Assembly (NCBI GenBank): GCA_029964075.1
Contig: CM057149.1
Span: 37,034,900-37,098,899 of the forward strand
Length of the DNA: 64,000 nucleotides
Source: Patiria pectinifera
Lineage: Eukaryota; Echinodermata; Asteroidea; Valvatida; Asterinidae
Direction: 5' to 3'
Shown: piece after piece, positions 1 through 9,600 of the stretch
Layout: each line of letters starts with the position of its first letter
How positions within the stretch are numbered: position 1 is the stretch's first letter
Notes under the pieces: model-generated
Database searches by the model: none
What the model was told of the DNA's origin: nothing
What the model saw: the letters and a program-made list of their open reading frames with translations, nothing else
Translations under genes and position numbers: made by a program

Positions 1-2
1 AA

Positions 3-2936
3 CCGTATCGGCGTATCCCTCCACACCACCTTAAAGAGGTTAGGGAGTTAATTGAAAAATTCCTGGACCAGGGCATTGTGCAAAAGAGTAGTAGTCCATA
101 TGCGAGCCCTATAGTACTTGTACAAAAGAAGGATGGGTCCTTAAGAATTTGTGTCGATTACAGGCGGCTGAATGCCAAAACGGTGCGTGACTCCTTTCCT
201 TTGCCTCGAATTGAGGAGTCACTGGAGGCACTCCGGGGGGCTAAGTATTTTTCATCTTTGGATCTCGCACACGGATATCATCAGGTGGCGATGGACCCTG
301 ACTCTGTCAGTAAAACTGCGTTTCGGGTTCCCTTTGGCTTGTACGAATACACCAGAATGCCTTTCGGGCTAGTAAATGCACCAGGAACCTTTCAGAGGGT
401 CATGGAGATGTGTCTCGGTGACATGAACCTGTGTGAGTTACTGATTTATCTTGACGATATTTTGGTGTTTTCGTCTACTGTTCAAGAACATATCAACAGG
501 TTGGACAGGGTTTTGTCTAGGCTTGCTCAGTTTGGATTAAAGGTGAAGGGCTCAAAGTGCCACTTGTTTAGTGAACATGAATCCTACCTGGGGCATGTGG
601 TTGGGCCAGAGGGTGTGGCTGTGGATGAAGACAAAATACAGAAAATTAAGGATTGGCCGATTCCTGAGAATGCCGCGCAGCTTAGATCATTCCTGGGCCT
701 AGCTGGATATTATAGGCGCTTTGTGCAAAACTTCTCCAGAATAGCGGCGTCACTGCATGCTCTTATACCCTCACAGGCTAAGGGCAATGCGAGAGGCAAG
801 TTGCCTAGTTTTGTCTGGGACTCAGATGCGCAGTTAGCATTCGATGCATTGAAGCATGCTTTAACACATGCACCAGTTTTGGCCTATCCCAATTTTGCCC
901 AACCATTTGTCCTGGAGGTGGATGCATCCCTGCAGGGTTTAGGGGCTTGTCTGTGTCAGGATGACGAGAATGGTAGAAGGCATCCGGTAGCGTATGCCAG
1001 TCGCAGTCTAAGGGGTGTTGAAGCTAAATACCCGGATTATAGTTCCTTTAAATTGGAACTTTTGGCGCTCAAGTGGGCGGTAGTTGATAAGTTTAGAGAT
1101 CACCTTTTGGGGGCAACCTTTATTGTCCTTACTGACAATAACCCGCTTGCTTACCTCAAATCAGCAAAGTTAGGTGCTACTGAGATGCGTTGGGTTTCGC
1201 AATTAGCCGCGTTCAATTTTGAAGTACAGTTCCGTTCAGGGAGAAGCAACAGATGTGCAGATGCACTTAGTAGGTATCCTGGGCATGCAAGTGATTCGTC
1301 AGAGGTTGAAGGTCTTATGCAGGATAAGTTGCACTCGACTTTACTTCCCAAGACGGCAGTAGTTGATAAAGTGAAGGTTAAACAGACACATAATGAAGTA
1401 CCCACAGAGGGGGCTGGACCTCCTGGTGTGTTTCCGTCTTGGTCGACGGAGCAACTTTCTTCCTTGCAAAAGGGTGATACAGAGTTGGGTTGTGTCTGGG
1501 AGTGTTGGAACCGGAGGTGGACACCAGGGGAGGTAGTGCCTGATGAACATGGTCAATTACCTAAGATTAAGTTATGGCTTGATCAGTGGTCACGTTTTGT
1601 TGATCGTGACGGGGTTCTTTGCCGGCGGGTAATTGATCCTATACATGGAGAATTATTCCAGATACTCTTGCCGAAAAGTCTTCGACAGAGAGTATTGGAA
1701 GGGTGCCATGACGGATGGGGGCACCAGGGAGTTGTCCGGACAAGTTCATTATTAAGGAGACGGGTTTACTGGCCACAAATGACGGCAACCGTTCGTCATT
1801 ATATTGACCATTGCCAGAGGTGTATTACTTCCAAGGTGGCTCAACCGCAGACAAAGGTTCCCATGCGTCATCTGCTGGCATTTCGGCCTTTGGAAGTTCT
1901 AGCGGTAGACTTTGTTAAACTTGACAAGGGTTGCAGGGGATTTGAAGATGTCCTTATAATGACAGATGTATACACAAAGTTTTCGCAAGCAGTACCTTGT
2001 AAGGATCAACACGCAGTCACAGTTGCTAAAGTGTTAAGGGACCATTGGTTCACAAAGTTTGGTATCCCGAATAGACTCCACAGCGATCAAGGGAGAAATT
2101 TTGAGGGGGATATTGTAAGGGAGCTTTGCACCTTGTATGGAATTAAAAAGACGAGAACCACCCCGTACCACCCTGAAGGGAACGGCCAAGCCGAACGCTT
2201 TAATCGGACCTTGTTTGGGTTGATTCGCTCTCTGAATGAGCGTGACAGGCGCAAATGGCCAGATTTACTATCGCATTTAGTTTTTGTGTACAATGCAACA
2301 CCTCATTGTACGACTGGGGTCCCTCCATACACTTTAATGTTTGGGCGGGAACCTCTGATCCCTTTGGATCAGATGCTAGGAAGGAATGATAGTAATTGGG
2401 AGCAGGACTTTGTTGCTGAACAGGGAGAATTGCTAGATCGTGCTAGGGAGATTGTAAAAGAGAGAGTAACTAAGCGAAATATCCAAAATAAGCAGCGTCA
2501 CGATAGTAAGCGTGTCGACAAACCCATACACTGTGGTTCACAGGTGCTTATGAGAAGACTAGCATTTAAAGGTCGTCACAAATTAGCAGATAAATATGAA
2601 AAGGTCCCATATAAGGTAATTTGGACCAGTGAACATGGGGATGTTTTCCGAATCCGTCCTATTAGAGGTGGACCAGAGCGAATCGTAAATAGGAAATATT
2701 TACGACTTGACCCTATGGCAGAAATTGATTCTCAGGGTAGTGAGGAATCCAGTTCAGATTCAGATTGGGATGTAATAGAGCAACCCGTAGAACAAGTGTT
2801 GGGTCAAAAACAACATGGTGTTGGCAGTGATAAAGTAGGGGAGCCAGGTGGCTCTAAGCTGCCTAGACGGTCTCAGAGAATTAATCGGGGCATGAACAGC
2901 AACCCATTTCGACTGCCCAAGTCAGTTATAAAGTAA
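3..2936 (+). CDS. pol: Ty3/gypsy pol polyprotein (RT-RNase H-integrase), 5' truncated by window edge
   Basis: Reverse transcriptase, RNase H and integrase of a Ty3/gypsy LTR retrotransposon. The frame is open to the left edge, so the protease and gag lie outside the window. Seen in order: RT core with the VDYRRLN block and catalytic YLDD near nt 447-458; RNase H beginning with LEVDAS near nt 915 and TDNNPLAYL near 1132; an HHCC zinc module (GHQG...HCQRC, about 1720-1825); the integrase core with DFVKLD, HSDQGRNFEG and GNGQAERFN; and a C-terminal KYEKVPYKV...RKYLRLDP region like the gypsy GPY/F end. The last 70 residues are acidic and serine rich. No internal stop or frameshift is seen, so this part may be functional. 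It is followed by an SGNH-type ORF and a probable LTR on the same strand. Confidence 0.95.
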   Translation, partial: PYRRIPPHHLKEVRELIEKFLDQGIVQKSSSPYASPIVLVQKKDGSLRICVDYRRLNAKTVRDSFPLPRIEESLEALRGAKYFSSLDLAHGYHQVAMDPDSVSKTAFRVPFGLYEYTRMPFGLVNAPGTFQRVMEMCLGDMNLCELLIYLDDILVFSSTVQEHINRLDRVLSRLAQFGLKVKGSKCHLFSEHESYLGHVVGPEGVAVDEDKIQKIKDWPIPENAAQLRSFLGLAGYYRRFVQNFSRIAASLHALIPSQAKGNARGKLPSFVWDSDAQLAFDALKHALTHAPVLAYPNFAQPFVLEVDASLQGLGACLCQDDENGRRHPVAYASRSLRGVEAKYPDYSSFKLELLALKWAVVDKFRDHLLGATFIVLTDNNPLAYLKSAKLGATEMRWVSQLAAFNFEVQFRSGRSNRCADALSRYPGHASDSSEVEGLMQDKLHSTLLPKTAVVDKVKVKQTHNEVPTEGAGPPGVFPSWSTEQLSSLQKGDTELGCVWECWNRRWTPGEVVPDEHGQLPKIKLWLDQWSRFVDRDGVLCRRVIDPIHGELFQILLPKSLRQRVLEGCHDGWGHQGVVRTSSLLRRRVYWPQMTATVRHYIDHCQRCITSKVAQPQTKVPMRHLLAFRPLEVLAVDFVKLDKGCRGFEDVLIMTDVYTKFSQAVPCKDQHAVTVAKVLRDHWFTKFGIPNRLHSDQGRNFEGDIVRELCTLYGIKKTRTTPYHPEGNGQAERFNRTLFGLIRSLNERDRRKWPDLLSHLVFVYNATPHCTTGVPPYTLMFGREPLIPLDQMLGRNDSNWEQDFVAEQGELLDRAREIVKERVTKRNIQNKQRHDSKRVDKPIHCGSQVLMRRLAFKGRHKLADKYEKVPYKVIWTSEHGDVFRIRPIRGGPERIVNRKYLRLDPMAEIDSQGSEESSSDSDWDVIEQPVEQVLGQKQHGVGSDKVGEPGGSKLPRRSQRINRGMNSNPFRLPKSVIK

Positions 2937-3237
2937 TGTCTATGTACTTTGTTTGAACGCTTGTTGCGTGCCGTACGTTGGGAAGTTACTAATGGAAAGG
3001 CTGGGGTATCCAGTTTCCACCTGGTGATCACCCATCTGTCGGCATCGACATGTGTTTGACAGAAGATACATGAAGTTTACAGAGTTAGTATTATGTAAGT
3101 ACCTGTATGTATAATAGTAACCTGTTTTGATAACTTTCTTTCAGGTGTGTGGAAAGCCTTGTTGCTACTTCGAAGGAAGGTTTGGGGAATCCAGTTTCCT
3201 GTAGTGACAACTTGGCTAGCCAACATCTCCAGTAATT

Positions 3238-3822
3238 ATGGGAGGTTTTGTACTTTTTGGTCACAGTTTCTTAAAGAGAATGAGGAACAGACATGGTTTT
3301 GCATATGAGGTCGAACTGCAGAGAAGCAAAATCTCTATCGCATGTATTGGCGAAGGTGGGTTGACTTTTGACCGGGTCCTGTGTAACCAAGGCCGTTATT
3401 TCCGACAGTTACAGAAATTGCAACCCACAGTATTAATTATTGATTTGGGAACAAACGACCTGTGTTCGGTTGAACGAACCCCTAGCCAGGTTCACACCTC
3501 ACTTTGTAATATGGTGTCTGCTCTTCATAAGTGGGATGTATCCCCTGATACTTTGGTGTTTTTACCAGTTTTGTCACGAACCGGGGGGTTGAGAAGCTAC
3601 CAAGTGTCATTGCAGACATTTAATAGGAGAGTCATAGATTTCAATGAGCTGTTGGAAAAGTCCATGTTCCTTGAAGATCGATGGTGGGTTTGGCGCCATC
3701 GGGGTCTCAAGAACCCGCGCTTTAGTTTAGATGGGGTGCATCTTAATTCGGAAGGAATGCTGCAGTATGAGAGGACACTACGGAAGTTACTTAAGTTTTT
3801 CGACTCTCGAATCTGGTTTTAG
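3238..3822 (+). CDS. SGNH/GDSL-hydrolase-like ORF of the gypsy element (post-pol position)
   Basis: A 194-residue protein starting at a clear ATG. It resembles the SGNH hydrolase fold: nucleophile block GHS with Ser10, a glycine block at 38-41 (GEGG), GTND at 71-74, and DGVHLN at 165-170, giving the Asp-x-x-His pair (D165, H168). The family comprises esterases, lipases and acetylhydrolases; the substrate here is unknown. No signal peptide or membrane segment is seen. It lies 301 bp after the pol stop and before the probable 3' LTR, where other LTR elements may carry an envelope gene. A short donor/acceptor pair (about 3095 and 3144) precedes it and might allow expression from a spliced RNA, although a 50 nt intron would be very small. 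The fold assignment rests on motifs only. Confidence 0.7.
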   Translation: MGGFVLFGHSFLKRMRNRHGFAYEVELQRSKISIACIGEGGLTFDRVLCNQGRYFRQLQKLQPTVLIIDLGTNDLCSVERTPSQVHTSLCNMVSALHKWDVSPDTLVFLPVLSRTGGLRSYQVSLQTFNRRVIDFNELLEKSMFLEDRWWVWRHRGLKNPRFSLDGVHLNSEGMLQYERTLRKLLKFFDSRIWF

Positions 3823-4198
3823 CTTCAAGGACACGATCATTAAGCTACATTTGTAACTGATTAGAGTATTCATACATGTAAATTCAAAAGAGGAGTTGTA
3901 TCATGTAACAGAGTATAATGTGTATAGAGTTTATCGAGATTTTGGGCCAATCATTGTAACTTTTAAATAAGTGTTATAGAAGACAGCCTGAATGGATACA
4001 TAGCAGTACACGTATTCATTTTTATCAATTGTTATTCAAGCTTGTTGTATTTCCAGTTTTTCCTTGTTTATAATAAGTATGTGTAGTAAGGCAAATAATG
4101 TATGCTGTAAAGAAACGACATTTTGATTTTGTTAAATCATGTGAAAGCATTACTTTTAACCTTGATCTCCAGGAGTAGATCACCCAAGTAGGGGAGTT

Positions 4199-4568
4199 TG
4201 TAGCGAAATAATCTTTTGTCAGGCCATGCATTTTGTTATTATTGCGATCAAGAGAGGGCGCCAGACAAGACCTATAAAAAGTATCCGTATCTGGGCAGAC
4301 CCGCCGAGGTCGCCAGGGTCATACGCTAGACAATAAATGATTACAATGTATACATTTGAGGCGCGGGAAAAGAGTACGCGCAACAGGGAAAAACGAGTTG
4401 CATGATGATATGTGGAAACACGAGTGAAGGTTACACATGATTTTCGTTGGACAGAAGCAGAATAAATCAGCTCGACAAGTAAAGCACATAGAAGAGTCAG
4501 TGTGCATGTTTTCGTTCCAGTTTTATTGAAACCTGTACCCCTTTGCTTCACGGCAAAATAACACTACA
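4199..4568 (+). mobile_element. probable 3' LTR of the gypsy element
   Basis: Begins TGTAGCGAAA just after a purine-rich stretch (GTAGGGGAGT, polypurine-tract-like) and ends ...AACACTACA, the usual TG...CA form. It contains a TATA-like CTATAAAAAG near 4270 and AATAAA signals near 4331 and 4461. The 5' LTR lies outside the window, so the borders cannot be checked against a partner copy. The stretch 3823-4198 between the SGNH ORF and this LTR shows no coding signal. Confidence 0.5.
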
Positions 4569-4755
4569 GTATAAACCTTGATCAGCCTTGTAATGACTTT
4601 GAACCATATTGTAGAGTTTTTGTATTTCCACGCATTGCTAGTTTGGTCGGCTGTTTGAGTGTATGGGACTTTTTACTGAATATCGCAGTAAAAGTACGAC
4701 GGCGGACATTTTATTCACACCATTATCTACAGAAACTACCATACACTAAGCCAAC

Positions 4756-6652
4756 ATGGTGGAGCTAGCGTCTATTCTGAGTCTTGGTTTGGTTGCTGCA
4801 TTGACGTATGCAGTCTGTGTCTTGGTACGCCATGTTCAATCGCAGCGCAGAATTCGAGGAATTTTGATAAAACACTGGCCGGGACTTCCAGACCACTGGC
4901 TCTACGGAAATCTTCACCAGGTGAGAGAATCGTCGCATGGTGGAAATGCACCTTTGTATCCCATTTCAATTTTAGTTTTGTCATAGGTATTTCCTGGCTT
5001 TGCTTTTTATGCTAATATGATTTCAATAATTATGAGCAAAAGTGAGATGTCATTTTTAGACAGAAACCTCGAAGGTTACAGCTCTTGCATCACAACAATT
5101 TGCCCGAATTTTGATGATTTTTTTGTAAATGTTTCTCTTTTTTATGGTGATTCGTTGTTTGGTCAGTAGATAGCTGTAAGCGGGTTTTTTTTTTTTGGGG
5201 GGGGGGGTTTCAATATTTGAACAGAAATCCCCTAAGGCAAAAAAGAAAAATAGTTCTGCTTCCGATTAAATGGTATTTGAAAATAGGGTAGGTAGGAAGG
5301 GAATTTTTTTTTTGCCAATTTTTTTTTGAGCGATCAAAATTTGAGGCGTCTGCGTGTAAGGGTAAAAGGCAGAAATCGATGGTTTTAGGTGTTTTTTTTT
5401 TCTCATTTTTCTCATAAAAAAATAGGGTATAGGGGCTGTCAGAATAGGGTAGGTTGGGAAACTGGAAGCAGAACTTTTTGGTTGGCCTGAACTTCCAGTG
5501 TCTTCCTGAAAGGACATCACAGCAATAGTTTTCCAAAAAGGCACGGACGTTTTTCTGAATACATTTTTTATTCAAATACAATTAACCAAAAAGGAATGTC
5601 AAGTAGTTTTCATACAATTTCATACTCTTTAAGAAGAGTATAAATTATATAAAAATGCGTCCCTTAGACAAATTTGTAGCATGAACCCTTTAGGCTTGAT
5701 ATGGTATTGGAATTATCATATCATTGTTCTTGGGAACCAATGCGTATATTCTTTTCCCGGGTTTAAAGATTAAATGTTTTACAACATATATATATATATA
5801 TAATACTAAAATTAAGTGTCAAGCTTATTATCTTCACTGTTTTGTAGCACCCGTTGGGAGACTCAAAGGTTCGAGCAGACGGTTCCGAGGAAGGGTTGAG
5901 ATTTTCGCGGGAAATGGCTGCTAAATTCCCGCGTGGTTTCCGCTGGTTTCATGGACCTCTGACTATGACTGTGATGGCCAACCATCCTGATATAATGCGG
6001 GCAGTTATGAAGGGAAGAGGTAGGTATATAGACCATTATCATGTTGCGGCCATCTTGATTTTTTTCCCATTGAAATCAACTTCACCAAAGCGAGGCTGGA
6101 AGGAAAAAGTCAGCAATAGGTCACAGACAGGTGGAATGTGACTTCACAATGTGCAGTATCAATATATGTGACCTGACAAATGTGCCAGCTGGTATAGTAA
6201 GTGCATAAGCAGCAAAATCAACTCACTCACGAGACCCCAAAAAGTGCATTTTTTTCCCGATTTTCTCAAAATCCTATATCATCCACTGAGCTCAAACTTC
6301 AACAGATTAAGAACAATAAAGAACAACAAATTGTAGACAAATCAAGGGATCATAATACCTTTAAATCACAAATTGTGATTTGTTATACGCAAACCTTTTC
6401 CTTTAACTGAAACAGTTTGACTAGAAACCAAATTTTGGATGATCTACCTTCCTTCAAATCCCTACAGATCCCAAGCCTACTAAGGCATTAAGTTCTGGTT
6501 ACCGTTTTCTTCTGCCTTGGCTGGGGTATGGTCTGCTTCTTGCTAGCGGAGATACCTGGTTTCGTAATCGCCGCCTCATTACCCACGCATTCCACTTCGA
6601 TATCCTCAAGACCTACATGACAATCTACAACATAGCTACCGACATCTTGCTG
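4756..6652 (+). CDS. CYP4-type P450, 5' exon block (exons 1-3)
   Basis: Exon 1 (4756-4920, phase 0) encodes the membrane anchor and ends at CACCAG/gtgaga. Exon 2 (5848-6019, ends phase 1) follows TTTGTAG and contains the [11 protein letters not shown] region. Exon 3 (6468-6652, phase 0) follows CCTACAG and contains the CYP4 block [20 protein letters not shown], the C-helix region that contacts haem propionates. Introns 1 and 2 hold only A/T-rich DNA and homopolymer runs. The upstream stretch 4569-4755 is the likely 5' UTR and promoter, directly next to the LTR. Confidence 0.9.
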
Positions 6653-9600
6653 GTGAATATCAATATTTATAATGTGTAAATAGAATCATTTTACGCAATA
6701 GCGCGGGGAATGATATTAATCATATAAATATACTGCTAAAGTTGTTGCTAGCATCTCAAGATTAATGAAACATTGTGCGAATTCTGCAAGCCACTTTAAA
6801 CTTATTTCAGGTAAGGGGCCATTCAGAATTTTCAATGTTTTAAAATTTCGACTTTTTTTCCAAATTATTTTGACCCACCCACCCACCCCTAATGTCGATT
6901 AATAAATAACTGAATATGTACATGTACATGCACTTGCATGTACATGTACTTGAACACCATGTACATGTGTGTCTAGTTCAGTGACGGCGTGAAGTTGTCG
7001 GTCTTCCTCGTTTGCATTGATGACCTTCAGTTTTCTTGATATGCTGTTGGGAATGACAGGTTGTAGTTTTGGAAGCCACAAAGATGACCGTGGTTTTGTC
7101 GTTTTCTGTATGAGGTGGATGACATGTGACATACGAGGTTGTGCCTGTCACGTGAGGTAGCTGAGAAAAACATTCGCTCGTACCCCCGCCCTGTTTGCAG
7201 GGCGGGGGTACGAGCGAAAGAAAACATCAGGTTTGGGCAGACATCACATCACAGGCTGCGGTCCTCGTAGTCTTGGAGTCCAGTGGTTGAATAGTCCAGT
7301 TTGTATAGCGATTGGATACACGTAGGCCTACACAACGTACATGTACAGTACACGGGAGGAAGGGGCCGTGGGGGGGCGACAGCTATACAAACTGGACTAT
7401 CCCCCCCCCCCATGAAACCTTGTCGCCCCCAGTCGCCCCCCCCCATCCCCACTGAGATTTTGAGTTTGTAAAAAAAATTATCATTGATCTACATGACGCC
7501 CCCATGAAATGTTCCAGCCCCCCAGCGGCCCCCAACTGAAAAATCCCTGGCTACGCCACTGGCCCCGGTTGACCATGCACACCATGCCTCGAACTATAGT
7601 GTTTTCCGGTACACTCGCTGGCCCCGAATTGCAGGGCAGCTCCGTCGCACAGCCTTTAACGTTTCACCACTTGAAACTTAGAACTGATAGACACATGGAT
7701 TACAAGATAAGAGAACTGTTCAATTGCCTCATTGATGTTCTCCGAAGTCACCGTGTTAAAATTAGAAAAAGTTTTAACTATGGAAGGTTGTGAATCTTTT
7801 CTTTCAAAACTGAGGGAGGAATTATTGCAGTCATATTTATTTTATCGTCAATGTAAAATTGTGTCTCATTTCATTTTGTTCCCGGGTATTTTCTTGTTGT
7901 TTCTTTAGTGTGTGTATTTAATGTGAGTGTAGACCTATGTATGTCAACTAGGCTGTTTGTTTTTATGGTTTGCATTTTTCTCTCTGAGGCTTTAAAAATA
8001 ACATCTTCATGGATTCCCAGCACAACTCCTCACAATAAGCCCAGTGTTAACAATATTTCTCGTTGTGGGTCTGAAAATGAAAATTGTCGGTTTGTGTATT
8101 ATGAATATGATCAAGTGAAATTATTTATGCAGTATTTTTTTCATTTCCCTCAAAATTGCATACTGTAATATTGTACATTTTTATCAATTTGCTAGAATAT
8201 GTGATAGCTCATCAACAAGTATCTTTTAACGAAATTCAATCAGAATATTTATCAATTTTTTTTAATTTTTTTTTAGTTGTTGTGTTACTTGTTGGTGTTT
8301 TTGCCACACTGTACGATGGTGTAGCCCTGCGTTATGCACTGGATTGTTTACTTTCGTTTTGACGGGGTTTTTACTGAATAGAGTCTGGTGACTGTACATA
8401 GAAATTTCTTTGAATAAAAGTCGAATCGTTCATTCATGTGCACTTGTTATGCAAAGCAGGGGCAGTGGTTCAAGGATATCTATGTCGACTTGCAGAAAGT
8501 GAGCAAGAACGCGACTTGAATGCTTTTATGTGTTCACAATACAACGACGCTGTTTAGTTATTTCACTGTGTGACACAGTGAGAAATTTTGGAATCATAAT
8601 GGCGTCAGTGATACTTGCAGGTACCTCAAACAGGATGAGTTCCAAATTAAATGACAAAGATCCTCCCCAGAAGAAAGAGCCCCAAAAGAACAGCTTCATG
8701 TAGCAGATAACTTTACAAAAGTTGTTTAAGGTGTGCAGGCATTTCACTTTAAGTAAAAACATGGATTCAAAACCATCTAAGATACATTTGTTTCTTGAAC
8801 TTCTGTTTTAAACGACGATACAACCAATTATTTCCTTTTGGGCCCTATCCATTTCCCAAATCCCAATATACACCGCATCAAACATTCATAAGGTTTTAAT
8901 ACAACTTCAAACACACCTTATGCAGTGTTACATGTATCTTTTTGCCAATTTGGTTAACAGCCTTCATGAAAAAGAAATTAAAACAAAAATAAGTTTTCTA
9001 AATGCCAGTTTGTAAACAAACACAAATGTGTTTTCACAGATATCAATTATTCTGACCACACCAATGCAATGGCACTTCCTCAGTTGAATTTCTGCAATTA
9101 CAGTACATGTATAAGTGTCAAATACAAGAAACAATAAGAGCAATTACACAAATGCACCAAAACAATTCTGAGCACATCCATTTTGGATTTGACAATGTGC
9201 ATAAGAAGTTCTTCATTGGTGTTGTCTTCCGCCGCCTGTAGCAATCTTTCAGCCTGTAGGGTAGTACATGTGACCAGGGGTTCTTGCCTCCTCTTCCTTG
9301 TGACTCGGCAGGTCACACACTTCTCCTTCCTGCAAAGGATGCACGTTTGGGAAAAACATGTTGTGATCTTGCTGCAGTCTTGGAAACCGTTTGCGTGGCT
9401 GAACGGAGTCTTCTCTTTTTCACAGGGGGTGGGGAACCTTTTTGGCTGTTTCAGTTTCTAGAATACAGGAGAGAAACAGAAAATACAATCTTATTCAACT
9501 GTTTACATGCAATTAACATTTATTTGGTTGTATTTATTGAAATAAGGAGTAGGTATTAATGGGGGATTCCAGACATTGCCATAGGTCTGGGGGTAGTACA

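Larger units (their letters stand above)
6653..9097 (+). other. CYP4 intron 3, left part (no host exon seen)
   Basis: A/T-rich intron sequence. It holds one arm of a long-range inverted repeat (6815-6866), TACATGTA-rich DNA near 6905-6965, a perfect hairpin (7173-7218), a reversed copy of a G-run repeat family (about 7340-7560) and otherwise nothing recognisable. Exon 4 was searched for here and found instead at 28769. Confidence 0.6.

Noticed and set aside
3095-3144. Intron before the SGNH ORF
   Set aside because: The GT and AG sites look good but 50 nt is very short; kept only as a possibility in the ORF entry.
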